Source: JAADHI01 sp964451325 (lineage in GTDB: Bacteria; Nitrospirota; Nitrospiria; SBBL01; JAADHI01). From it: DNA of 40,392 nt. Location: contig CAYVHO010000021.1 in the NCBI GenBank assembly GCA_964451325.1, positions 1 through 40,392 on the forward strand. Direction: 5' to 3'. The translations under genes and the position numbers were made by a program. The notes under the pieces are model-generated. The model did not search any database and was not told the origin of the DNA. It was given only the letters and a program-made list of their open reading frames with translations. Positions 8,974 through 17,258 of the stretch are shown piece after piece. Within the stretch, counting starts at the first letter, position 1, and each line of letters opens with the position of its first letter.

Positions 8974-10357
8974 TTGAAATTGAAAGATGACCTCCGAGTC
9001 AGTAATGTGAGTTGAGCAATCAGCGACACCACAAAACAGACTTTACAAACCACGGAGGTCACATGAAAGTTGTAGAGAAAAAAGAGCGAAAAAGCAATGC
9101 AAAAGAACGGGTTGAGGCAGCAATGAAATTGATCAGGGGTCATGAGTGTATCGGGAGTCGTCTAGCCTTGATACAGCAACTAATTCCTCTAGGGTTAATG
9201 GCCGTTGAAGAGATATTGCAAGAAGAGGTACGTGAACTGGCGGGGCAACGTTATCAGCGTGATGAGAGCCCGAACAAGCGGTGGGGCTCCAACATAGGCT
9301 CCGTGTATCTTGGTGATCAGAAGCACAGTATTTCAGTGCCGAGGGTTCGGAATCAGCGGAGTAGGCGGGAAGTCCCTTTAAAAAATTACCGTGCGCTCCA
9401 GTCGAGTCGAGAGATCAACGAAAAAACCCTGGCACAAGTCATTAACGGAATCAGTACGCGGAAATTCGAGAAGGCAGCGACCCGGATACCGTCCACATTT
9501 GGCATAAAAAAGAGCAGCATTTCCCGAAAGTTCATCCAGGCCACCGCGAAAAAATTGAAAGCCTTTCAGGATCGAGATCTGAGTTGCCACGAGATCCTCG
9601 TCATCTTCATAGATGGGAAGAGCTTTGCGGAGAACGAGATGATCATCGCACTGGGCATCACCCTCTCAGGAGAGAAAATCGTCACCATCGAATCGAGCAC
9701 CGAGAACCAGAAAGTATGCCAGGATTTTGTAATCCAATTAAAAGAACGTGGATTACAAACCCAAGACAAAATCCTGTTTGTAATAGACGGGGCCAAAGGC
9801 TTGCGAAAAGGCATTCAGACCGTCTTCGGCAAACAGGCGATTATCCAGCGGTGTCAGTGGCATAAGCGGGAGAACGTGGTGGCCTACCTGCCCAAAAATG
9901 AACAAAGCCGGTTTCGGAGAAAGCTTCAAAAAGCCTATGAAGCAAAGAGCTATAGTCAGGCGAAACAAAAACTAAATGTGATCCGTAAGGAATTGCTGTT
10001 GATCAACGAATCAGCGCTCAGAAGTCTTGATGAAGGGCTTGAGGACACCCTGAGCCTGCATCGTCTTGGGCTATTTGAACAACTGGGAATCAGCTTAAAA
10101 ACAAGCAACTGCATCGAATCTTTGAATAGCCAACTGGAACAATATACGAGAAGAGTGAGCTATTGGAAGAATAGCAACCAGCGGCAAAGATGGGTCGCAA
10201 CGGCTCTACTTGCGATCGAGCCCTCTCTAAGAAAAATCAAGGGATTTAGGTTTCTTCCCCTGCTGAAAAATAACATGGAGAAATTTAATCAAGACAAAAA
10301 CCAATCACAAGCAGCTTAGGTCATCAATCAATTTTCAACTAACTTTGGGATTGACTC
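8955..10357 (+). mobile_element. Complete IS256-family insertion sequence (1403 bp)
   Basis: The element has imperfect terminal inverted repeats of about 38 bp: left 8955-8992 and right 10319-10357. Both start GAG and share the core TTAGTTGAAA and the inner end GATGACC. It is flanked by the perfect 8-bp duplication GGGTTGTG and contains one transposase gene reading the same way as the RHS genes. Intact ends, an intact transposase and an undecayed target duplication suggest a recent, simple insertion. It lies inside RHS cassette 2, right after the conserved DPFGL motif, and separates the RHS core from its toxin. Confidence 0.9.
9063..10319 (+). CDS. IS256-family (Mutator-type) transposase
   Basis: This is a 418-aa DDE transposase that moves the surrounding IS. 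The three acidic residues fall in the expected contexts: FIDGKSF, FVIDGAKG, and the glutamate in NCIESLNSQ. The CQWHKRENV motif of the family is also present. The N-terminal part (EEILQEEVRELAGQRYQR) is the usual family start. I chose ATG 9063 because GGAGG at 9054-9058 precedes it; an upstream frame from 9012 would add 17 residues without support. The length is normal for the family and the gene looks intact. Its stop codon overlaps the start of the right inverted repeat. Confidence 0.95.
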   Translation: MKVVEKKERKSNAKERVEAAMKLIRGHECIGSRLALIQQLIPLGLMAVEEILQEEVRELAGQRYQRDESPNKRWGSNIGSVYLGDQKHSISVPRVRNQRSRREVPLKNYRALQSSREINEKTLAQVINGISTRKFEKAATRIPSTFGIKKSSISRKFIQATAKKLKAFQDRDLSCHEILVIFIDGKSFAENEMIIALGITLSGEKIVTIESSTENQKVCQDFVIQLKERGLQTQDKILFVIDGAKGLRKGIQTVFGKQAIIQRCQWHKRENVVAYLPKNEQSRFRRKLQKAYEAKSYSQAKQKLNVIRKELLLINESALRSLDEGLEDTLSLHRLGLFEQLGISLKTSNCIESLNSQLEQYTRRVSYWKNSNQRQRWVATALLAIEPSLRKIKGFRFLPLLKNNMEKFNQDKNQSQAA

Positions 10358-10365
10358 GGGTTGTG
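10358..10365. repeat. Right 8-bp target duplication of the IS256-family element
   Basis: GGGTTGTG here is identical to 8947-8954. Joining 8954 directly to 10366 restores one reading frame, VDPFGL followed by CAPACLPL, which confirms the element borders. Confidence 0.85.
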
Positions 10366-10768
10366 CGCTCCAGCATGTTTACCCTTGTTGCCAGTGGCTG
10401 GCTCAGCGGCTGCTGAGGCTGCTGCCATCGCAGGTGCGTTTATCGGTGGATTAATTGCAGGTGATGCGATTGGAGATTCTATTCACAAAGAGGGTTCGAT
10501 TGAAGGAGATGATCCAGCGCTTGACTCAGAAAGAAAGCGAAAAGAAGAATTTGAAAACCAGCAAAAGATAAGGAGGGATCCAAAATCATCACAAAAAGAA
10601 AAATCTAGAGCAAAAAAACAGATGGATCAGCTTCGTCGGAAAAAAGGAAAGAAGCAACACGGTAAAGACAAGACAAAAGGAGGTTTTATAAAACCTTCAG
10701 GATCATCAGCCGATCCTGGTTCTGGAGGCTCTGGACCACCTCCACTAGGTTGTAGGAAGGTATGTTAA
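10366..10768 (+). pseudogene. Toxin tip of RHS cassette 2, severed from its RHS core
   Basis: This is the 3' half of the IS-split cassette. After removing the IS the frame runs from the RHS core motif VDPFGL straight into CAPACLPLLPVAG. The first 40 residues are Ala/Gly-rich and hydrophobic with a glycine-zipper look (GAFIGGLIAGDAIGD), possibly a membrane-inserting segment. The rest is Lys/Arg-rich and ends in a Gly/Ser/Pro-rich tail (PGSGGSGPPPLGC). I recognise no catalytic domain. A TTG at 10361 could start a free fragment but has no ribosome binding site. It ends at the first base of the next gene's start codon (TAATG), as for a toxin-immunity pair. Confidence 0.7.
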
Positions 10769-11508
10769 TGGTAAATAAGCGAAAAAAAAATAAAGAAATA
10801 GAAAACCTGATTGAGGAGGTAGACCATCTCTATGCTTGCCTTAATCGCCAGAAGGAGGCCCTTAAAAAAATTGAACATGTTCTTCGACTAGATCCCAATA
10901 ACACTGAAGCGATCGTTTTTAAAGGAAAGATTTTGTTCGCATTAGACAGAAGTGTTCAGGAATCGATGACATGTTTTGATCAAGCCATTACATTGGATCC
11001 AAAATGCGGTGAAGCCTACCTGCAACGTGCTCGTATGTACTATGTCATCTATAAAGATTCTAAAAAAGCCTTTCGTGAAATAAAAAAAGCACTGTCCTTT
11101 GCAGCAGAAGACCAGTGGCTGGAGGTGGAATCACTCCTACTAAAAGGAAACATATTGTCCGAACTGGATCAAGACGACAAAGCATTGGCGTCTTATCATG
11201 CGGCACTAAAATTGAGGCCCGAAGATGAAGACATCCAATGGTCATTAGGGTCAACTCTTTTGGGTATGAGTAATCCAGCAGAAGCACTACCGTATTTGCG
11301 GGCGGCGTTAGAAGGAATAAAAAAGAACAGGTATGTAGATCAAGTTACATTAGACCTTGGATACTCAGATTTAGCAGAAGCATTAACTGCATTGGGGAAA
11401 CACCAAGAAGCATTAGTGATGATAGAAGAAGGATTGGAGAAATTAGAGGAAAACCATACAGAATGTCTTTTGAATTTGAGAAAAAAGATTTTGTCTCTTG
11501 CCCCCTGA
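10768..11508 (+). CDS. TPR-repeat protein, candidate immunity partner of cassette 2
   Basis: The 246-aa protein is built from about five or six tetratricopeptide repeats, for example ALKKIEHVLRLDPNNTEA, CFDQAITLDPKCGEAYLQRA and ALASYHAALKLRPEDEDIQ. It has no signal peptide. I chose ATG 10768, which overlaps the preceding stop (TAATG), because AGGAAGG at 10754-10760 is 7 nt away; ATG 10762 would be only 1 nt from it. TPR proteins are protein-binding scaffolds. Its position straight after an RHS toxin tip makes an immunity or chaperone role likely, but nothing in the sequence proves it. Confidence 0.75.
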   Translation: MVNKRKKNKEIENLIEEVDHLYACLNRQKEALKKIEHVLRLDPNNTEAIVFKGKILFALDRSVQESMTCFDQAITLDPKCGEAYLQRARMYYVIYKDSKKAFREIKKALSFAAEDQWLEVESLLLKGNILSELDQDDKALASYHAALKLRPEDEDIQWSLGSTLLGMSNPAEALPYLRAALEGIKKNRYVDQVTLDLGYSDLAEALTALGKHQEALVMIEEGLEKLEENHTECLLNLRKKILSLAP

Positions 11509-11545
11509 CAAGGTATGCCCGATAGGAATAAGAAGTAGGCACAAT

Positions 11546-11677
11546 GGGGTCAGATACGAGGTCTAATAATTGACAGAATGACGTTCCCGTAGGCTCACTG
11601 GAGCAGGACAAAAACGTTGAAAGTTGTTCCTGAAAATAAAGGAATTTTTAAATTCATCAAATTTGTAGATCCGACCC
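11546..11677. repeat. Second GGGGTC-ended palindromic element before RHS cassette 3
   Basis: The left arm begins GGGGTCAGATACGAGGTCT at 11546. The right arm read in reverse begins GGGGTCGGATCTACAAAT, ending at 11677. The arms match only imperfectly, but both belong to the GGGGTCAG-type repeats seen with RAYT transposases and recall the element at 8362-8612. RHS homology of cassette 3 resumes at 11691, 13 bp further on. The translated start of the cassette 3 ORF lies within this element. Confidence 0.5.
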
Positions 11678-14241
11678 CTATGGTTTTTTCTTGTGTGATT
11701 GAAATTGTGCGACCCGGCCCCGCGTCCTACCTGGTCTCACAAAGCATCGTCATTGATCCCAATAAAAACCCAACGTCTTATCGGTTTAATACAGAAGGAT
11801 ATCCGATTGAAATCACCGATGCCGCCGGTAAAACCACCCGATTTGAACGGGCAGTGGGTTCAAATCAGCTTCTTTCCACCACCGATGCCCTGGGGCGTAA
11901 AACAAGCTTTACCTATGACAATACCAACAACCTGCTCAGCACCACAGATCCTGAGGGCAATGTTACCACTTTTACTTATGAATCCACATTCAATCGTGTG
12001 GAGACGATTACCGATGCCTTAAACCAGGTCACCACATTTATCTACGATGCCACTGGGAACCTACTAAGCACAACAGATCCCTCCGGTGCAGTCACAAACA
12101 TGGGCTATACCCCCGAAGGCCAGCCACAAACTGTCACCGATCCTTTGGGAAATGTCACACAATTTGCCTATGATACGAACGGGAACTTACAACAAAGCAT
12201 TGATCCTCTGGGCAATATTACAAACCGGGCTTATGATCCCGTTTCACGGCTGCTCACCGTAAGCGATCCGAGAGGCGAAACAACAGCCTTTGTCTACGAT
12301 GATCTGAACCGTGTGACTAAGATTACCGATCCCGGTAGTGGAATGACCACATTTACTTACGATGAAAACGGCAATCTCTTGACCGTCACCGACGCCAACA
12401 GCAATACGAGCACTTATACCTACGATGTCCAGGATCGTTTGGAAACAAGAATCGATCCCCTGACAAGAATCGAATCCTATGCTTACGACCTCAACGGCAA
12501 CCTGGAAGCTTTTATTGATCGGAAAAACCAAAACACCACCTTTGTCTATGACCCACTGAATCGGCGGATGCAAACCGACTATGCCGACGGCAGTCAAACG
12601 ACTTTTACCTACGACACCGCCGGGCGACTGGATCGTGTAAATGAAGGGACGTCATCCATTGAATTTACTTATGATAATCTCGACAGACTGATAGAAGAGC
12701 TCTCACCACAAGGGATTATCTCTTACACCTACGATATTCTGGGCCGAAGAAACACGATGTCGGTCAATGGTTCTCTTCCCGTAAATTACACCTACGATAC
12801 CAACTCCCGTCTCACGCAAGTCGCACAGGGAACAGAAATCGTGGGTCTCAATTATGACTTAGCAGGACGCAGGACAAATCTAAGTTATTCGAATGGCACC
12901 AGTACAACCTATGCCTATGATAATGCGAGCCGATTGACGAATATCACCCATCAAAGCGGCGCAACGCCTTTTGAAAGCATTACCTATACCTATGATGCGG
13001 CAGGCAATCGCATCAGTTTGGATCGCACCAACGGTGCGTCGATCTTATTGCCCGAATCCGTACAGGCGGCTTACGATGCCGCGAATGAACAGATTCAATT
13101 TAACAGCACAACGCCGAATTTGAGTTATGACGCCAACGGGAACCTGACCAGCCAAACCGATGCCAGTGGCACGACAAACTACACCTGGGATGCCAGAAAC
13201 CGCCTAAGCAACATCAATGGCCCAAGCACAACGGCAAGTTTTGTTTATGATGCCTTGGGACGGAGAACAAGCAAGACAATCAACGGTGTGCAGACGGATT
13301 TTCAGTATGATGGCCATGACATTGCGACCGAGATCGGCGGCGGGGCCGTGGGGGTGAGTTATTTGCGGTCTTTGAATATTGATGAACCTTTTGTACGGCA
13401 AGAGACTTTTAAGGAATATTATCATATTGACGGTTTGGGCAGTTCAATGGCACTTTCAGATGATTCAGGGAGCGTGACAACAACATATGATTACGGTGCT
13501 TTTGGAAAAACCGTTGTAAATGGCACTTCGACAAACACTTCACAGTTCACAGGGCGGGAAAATGACCCAACGGGTCTCCACTACTTCCGCGCACGATACT
13601 ATTCTGCGACACTGAAACGTTTCATAAGTGAAGATCCCGTGCGCTCAGGCGCAAACTACTATTCTTATCTTGGAAATCGGCCACTCATTGCAAGGGATCC
13701 CTTTGGTCTGTTTACTGTAGTCATTAGAGGGGGAAGTGGAAATTCACCCATCGGATCCTCCGGGTCGGGTGAAGGTCTAAGTTCAATAATCAGTGGTCTT
13801 CAAGCTGGAGGAGAGGAAGTGTTTCAAGTCGGCCCGGATGATTCTGGTGTGGCCCTTAGTGCTTTACGACTAAATCAAAACGATGCGAATGGAGCAAATG
13901 TCGTTTGTCACAGTCGTGGCTGTGACAAGATTCTAGATCAACTGAGCCGGAACGGGGATGTAGGGGTAGATAGGATGGTGACGCTGGATTGTTTCGGACT
14001 CAGTGGCAGTTGTGGTACGACGCCTGACAATGTCGGGCAAAACCTCAATTTCTGGCAAAATCGAGGTTTTCTTCGTGGCGGGAAAAACAGCCGACCAGAT
14101 GGTTCGGGAAGGGGCATTTCAAACAATCAGACCGCCTTGTCTCACTCGGACATTCCACCAGACTCGAATATCATGGGTGCGACACTGGCCTGTATCTTAT
14201 CCGGTTTTTGCGGAGATGATGGCATGGGAGGCCGAAAATAG
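11617..14241 (+). CDS. N-terminally truncated RHS protein with lipase-like toxin tip (cassette 3)
   Basis: This 874-aa frame lacks the signal peptide, FG-GAP and IPT parts. From 11691 it copies the full RHS gene (5468 onward) without gaps up to about 13403, then switches to a different RHS core (YHIDGLGSS, QFTGREND, FISEDP, ARDPFGL) and tip. The first 25 residues come from repeat DNA and the start would be TTG, so it is probably a silent donor cassette. The tip, about 165 residues, looks like an alpha/beta hydrolase: VVCHSRGCD gives a nucleophile elbow with Ser766, VTLDCFG a possible Asp791, and LSHSDIPP a possible His843. That pattern fits phospholipase-type effectors. The triad assignment is inference. 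Confidence 0.75.
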   Translation: MKVVPENKGIFKFIKFVDPTPMVFSCVIEIVRPGPASYLVSQSIVIDPNKNPTSYRFNTEGYPIEITDAAGKTTRFERAVGSNQLLSTTDALGRKTSFTYDNTNNLLSTTDPEGNVTTFTYESTFNRVETITDALNQVTTFIYDATGNLLSTTDPSGAVTNMGYTPEGQPQTVTDPLGNVTQFAYDTNGNLQQSIDPLGNITNRAYDPVSRLLTVSDPRGETTAFVYDDLNRVTKITDPGSGMTTFTYDENGNLLTVTDANSNTSTYTYDVQDRLETRIDPLTRIESYAYDLNGNLEAFIDRKNQNTTFVYDPLNRRMQTDYADGSQTTFTYDTAGRLDRVNEGTSSIEFTYDNLDRLIEELSPQGIISYTYDILGRRNTMSVNGSLPVNYTYDTNSRLTQVAQGTEIVGLNYDLAGRRTNLSYSNGTSTTYAYDNASRLTNITHQSGATPFESITYTYDAAGNRISLDRTNGASILLPESVQAAYDAANEQIQFNSTTPNLSYDANGNLTSQTDASGTTNYTWDARNRLSNINGPSTTASFVYDALGRRTSKTINGVQTDFQYDGHDIATEIGGGAVGVSYLRSLNIDEPFVRQETFKEYYHIDGLGSSMALSDDSGSVTTTYDYGAFGKTVVNGTSTNTSQFTGRENDPTGLHYFRARYYSATLKRFISEDPVRSGANYYSYLGNRPLIARDPFGLFTVVIRGGSGNSPIGSSGSGEGLSSIISGLQAGGEEVFQVGPDDSGVALSALRLNQNDANGANVVCHSRGCDKILDQLSRNGDVGVDRMVTLDCFGLSGSCGTTPDNVGQNLNFWQNRGFLRGGKNSRPDGSGRGISNNQTALSHSDIPPDSNIMGATLACILSGFCGDDGMGGRK

Positions 14242-14243
14242 AG

Positions 14244-14897
14244 ATGATAAAGATACTCTGGCGTACCACCTTGTTTATAGGCCTTTTTCTCGTTTGCACG
14301 CAACAGCGTATAGAGGCCAAAATACTTTCCAAAAACGAAGTGAATACTATCTGGGAAAACTTCTTACTCGAAGAAAAATATTGGCAATTTGGGTTCACAC
14401 TAGAATCGAATTTTGATGCGCCGATGTTTGGAAATAGAATCATCGTAGCCGAGTATCGGGGAGGGTATCTGTGGGGGCTCTTCGGGCTATCAGAAGGAGG
14501 AGGCACGGTCATTGCTGGCGGTTTAGAAGCAGAAGTAGTAACCAAGGAGGGGATCCTACAACTTTACGTAAAACAGACAGTCAAGAACTCACCCGGATTG
14601 GATCTTTTTTTTATTGTGTTTCAAGCAGACTACGACAAAAAAAAATACCCAATTTATGAGTTCCGGCTGATTTTACGTAATCCCAGCAATCGGGAGCAAG
14701 TTAAGATATTGAAATCGATCAATCTTCCAAAAGAAGAAGTGATTGTGCCGCTTTATTCGGAAAAGCGGCCGCGCGGAGAAATCGATTATGATGCAGAAAA
14801 AAAAGTGGTGGTCGTCCGAATACAAAGCATCCGAAACCCTTTTACCGTAGAAATCCCCTTGTTTGAGTCTTTCGAAGCTGATAAAGGGAAGAAATAA
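14244..14897 (+). CDS. Exported protein, candidate immunity partner of the lipase-like tip
   Basis: The 217-aa protein starts 2 nt after the cassette 3 stop, with GGGAGG at 14226-14231 upstream. It has an N-terminal signal peptide (hydrophobic TLFIGLFLV, cleavage likely after IEA). The mature part alternates short hydrophobic strands and charged turns, which suggests a beta-rich periplasmic protein. I recognise no domain. An exported partner fits a toxin acting on the cell envelope: immunity proteins of periplasmic phospholipase effectors are typically exported. The function is inferred from position and localisation. Confidence 0.7.
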   Translation: MIKILWRTTLFIGLFLVCTQQRIEAKILSKNEVNTIWENFLLEEKYWQFGFTLESNFDAPMFGNRIIVAEYRGGYLWGLFGLSEGGGTVIAGGLEAEVVTKEGILQLYVKQTVKNSPGLDLFFIVFQADYDKKKYPIYEFRLILRNPSNREQVKILKSINLPKEEVIVPLYSEKRPRGEIDYDAEKKVVVVRIQSIRNPFTVEIPLFESFEADKGKK

Positions 14898-14966
14898 CAA
14901 CTTGTCAAAAATTGGCCGTTCAAAAAAGGGTATCTCAGTGAAAGAAATTTACTTTGTAAAAAAATC

Positions 14967-15803
14967 ATGAGCCAGTTGAGGTTTTGTCTCACGATTTTGA
15001 TGCTCCTTCTCCCATCTTTTGCACCCGCTGCCCCTGCAGAATTTTTCTATGACGCGCAAGGGCGCTTGCTCGGTGTGCGAGACGAAAGCGGCAATATGGC
15101 TGTACACCGCTACGATGCCGTTGGCAACCTGCTTTCCATCGACAACTTTTCGCAAGCCGCAGGCAATGTTGGCATTTTTTTAGTGCTGCCCGAAGAAGGT
15201 GTTGTCGGTGAAACCATCGACATCCAGGGTTTTGGTTTTAGCAATGTCACGACCGAAAACACCCTTACCTTTAACGGCACCGCAGCCACCGTCGTCTCAT
15301 CCAGCTTTGATACGCTCACCGTCACCGTCCCCGTCGGTGCCACTACCGGCCCAATTGTCATCAGCAATACAAGCGGCACCGCCACCAGCGCAAACCCCTT
15401 TACCGTACTGAACATCCCAAGCATTCTAAGCATTGACCCGGAAAATGTCACCCAAGGCTCAAGCAGCGTCATGGTGATTCACGGGGGAAACCTTTCCGCG
15501 ACAAACGGCATTACCTTTAGCAGCGGCAGTTTGACCGCAGTTTTTCTTATCGCCCCCGAACCCGATAAAATCAGAATCCTACTTGATGTCGATAGCGGAA
15601 CACCCCTCGGCGCTTACAGCTTTACACTGACCAGCCCGACAGGGAATACCCAAAGCGGCATTGTTGTTGTGAATGTCAATTCCGCAGATCCCACAATGAG
15701 TGTCATCCGCAAAGGCGTAAGTGTGTTTATTCCCAAACAGCCCGGCATGCCTGAAGGCCCCAGCATGACCGTTGCGCCCCCGGTCAGTGTTTTAATGCCT
15801 TAA
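14967..15803 (+). CDS. Secreted YD-repeat plus IPT/TIG domain protein
   Basis: This 278-aa protein has a signal peptide (FCLTILMLLLPSFAPAAPA). Next come two YD repeats (FFYDAQGRLLGVRDESGN and HRYDAVGNLLSIDNF), then an IPT/TIG domain (about residues 70-148) and a second IPT-like domain (about 150-235). The tail is Pro/Met-rich. The order YD then IPT is the reverse of that in the large RHS protein upstream. The YD consensus is close to that of the giant protein, so it may be a shortened relative or share its surface. No catalytic part is visible and the ribosome binding site is weak. Confidence 0.75.
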   Translation: MSQLRFCLTILMLLLPSFAPAAPAEFFYDAQGRLLGVRDESGNMAVHRYDAVGNLLSIDNFSQAAGNVGIFLVLPEEGVVGETIDIQGFGFSNVTTENTLTFNGTAATVVSSSFDTLTVTVPVGATTGPIVISNTSGTATSANPFTVLNIPSILSIDPENVTQGSSSVMVIHGGNLSATNGITFSSGSLTAVFLIAPEPDKIRILLDVDSGTPLGAYSFTLTSPTGNTQSGIVVVNVNSADPTMSVIRKGVSVFIPKQPGMPEGPSMTVAPPVSVLMP

Positions 15804-15839
15804 GGATGGAATGACAGTCTTGTAATCAAGGAGTACACC

Positions 15840-17246
15840 ATGAACAACAGACAAGCTAAAATCCGTTTTTTCGCCTTTCTCATCGCCATTGTATTCTTCT
15901 ATTTTTCTTCCAGTTCCGGTTTTGCGCAAACCTTTGTCAGCGGAAGCACAGGAGCGGATGGTGCCTTATCCCCAGTGTCTGACATCAACTTGCTCTTGCC
16001 TCCAGACGGGGTTTTCAATTACACAACCGTCAATATTCCAGCAGGGGTGACCGTAAGCTACACGCCTAATAGTGCCAATACTCCCGTCACAATTTTAGCA
16101 ACAGGAGATATCAATATTGACGGAACGATTAATGTAAATGGCGAACATGGGGTAAGCAATGCAGATCCCATCATCACGTTAAATAAGGGAAAAAGGGGTG
16201 GTCCTGGAGGCTTTTCTGGTGGTTCAGGCGGCTTAAAAGGAACAGCGACTTCAGGAAGCGTGGGCCAAGGGCCTGGCGGTTCTCCACTTGCAGGTAATGG
16301 CACTTATGGTGCCCCAACAAACTTCGTGACCTTGATCCCACTTTTTGGTGGTTCAGGCGGTGCAGGTGGTAACGGAGGGGGGAATGCGGGTCCATCGGGA
16401 GGCGGAGGGGGTGGCGCAATTGTGCTTGCCTCTTCAACGAATATTATCGTAAATGGTAGTATCGGTGCCTTTGGTGGAAATGGATGGACGCCAGGGCAAT
16501 TTGTTTGCGATTCAAGAAGATCAACTCCTGGCAGCGGTGGTGCCATCCGTCTGGTCGCGCCTCAAATTAGTGGCAGTGGATTATTGAATGCAGCGGGCGG
16601 GATCCCTGCTAGTTCAGGTTGCCCCATAGGTAGCCCTGGTCGTACCCGACTGGAAGCCTATACTCAAGCATTTACCGGATTTGCCACGAATTCTTCGCTT
16701 TCAACACCCGGCCCAGTGAATGCGGCGAGTGATCCTGCTTTGACAAATTTACCGACTCTTTCCGTGAGTAGTATTGGCGGGATTACCGTTCCTTCAATCC
16801 CCGCAGGATCGTATGAAACTGCGGATATTTCTTTCCCAACCGGGACGGTCAATCCAGTCTCAATGACCTTAACAATGACAAACATCCCAGTGGGAACCAT
16901 CTTTACCGTACGGATTATCCCACGGTTTATTTCGCCGACTTCGTCAATCAGCACGCCTTCGGCTGGAACTTTTTCAAATACGACCGCAACAGCTCTGCTG
17001 ACCTTGCCCTTAGGACAAGTGAGTGTGCTGAATGCCTATGCCAATTTTTCCATACCGTCTCAAATTGCCGCGCTTTTCCCGACAATTGATGGAGAAGCCC
17101 TTGAACGCATAATGCTCGCCACAAATATGGGGCAAGCATCTAGATTGATCTTGATGACAAAGTCTGGCAAAGAAATCCCAGCAAAAGCTCTTTTAGGTAA
17201 AGAAGAACTGGCCTTGCTTTGGATGCAGGTGCAAGCTCAAAAATAA
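15840..17246 (+). CDS. Secreted glycine-rich surface protein
   Basis: The 468-aa protein has a signal peptide ending SSSGFAQ and a strong ribosome binding site (AAGGAG, 15828-15833). Residues about 50-100 contain beta-helix-like statements such as ILATGDINIDGTINVNG. Residues about 115-200 are very glycine-rich (GGPGGFSGG, GGSGGAGGNGGG, GGGGGGAIVLAS), a pattern shared with large outer-surface and adhesin-like proteins of aquatic bacteria. The C-terminal third is a beta-rich domain ending in a helical, charged tail. I do not recognise a named family beyond this. It is separated by 36 bp from the YD-IPT gene and may be co-transcribed with it. Confidence 0.7.
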   Translation: MNNRQAKIRFFAFLIAIVFFYFSSSSGFAQTFVSGSTGADGALSPVSDINLLLPPDGVFNYTTVNIPAGVTVSYTPNSANTPVTILATGDINIDGTINVNGEHGVSNADPIITLNKGKRGGPGGFSGGSGGLKGTATSGSVGQGPGGSPLAGNGTYGAPTNFVTLIPLFGGSGGAGGNGGGNAGPSGGGGGGAIVLASSTNIIVNGSIGAFGGNGWTPGQFVCDSRRSTPGSGGAIRLVAPQISGSGLLNAAGGIPASSGCPIGSPGRTRLEAYTQAFTGFATNSSLSTPGPVNAASDPALTNLPTLSVSSIGGITVPSIPAGSYETADISFPTGTVNPVSMTLTMTNIPVGTIFTVRIIPRFISPTSSISTPSAGTFSNTTATALLTLPLGQVSVLNAYANFSIPSQIAALFPTIDGEALERIMLATNMGQASRLILMTKSGKEIPAKALLGKEELALLWMQVQAQK

Positions 17247-17258
17247 AGGAAGCTCTGA

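Noticed and set aside
9012..9062. Upstream extension of the IS transposase (17 extra residues)
   Set aside because: It begins in the IS leader, includes the ribosome binding site region, and is not supported by a second ribosome binding site.
16058..16546. Pro-rich minus-strand frames opposite the glycine-rich gene
   Set aside because: Gly codons read backwards give Pro-rich frames. The plus-strand gene has a signal peptide and a strong ribosome binding site.
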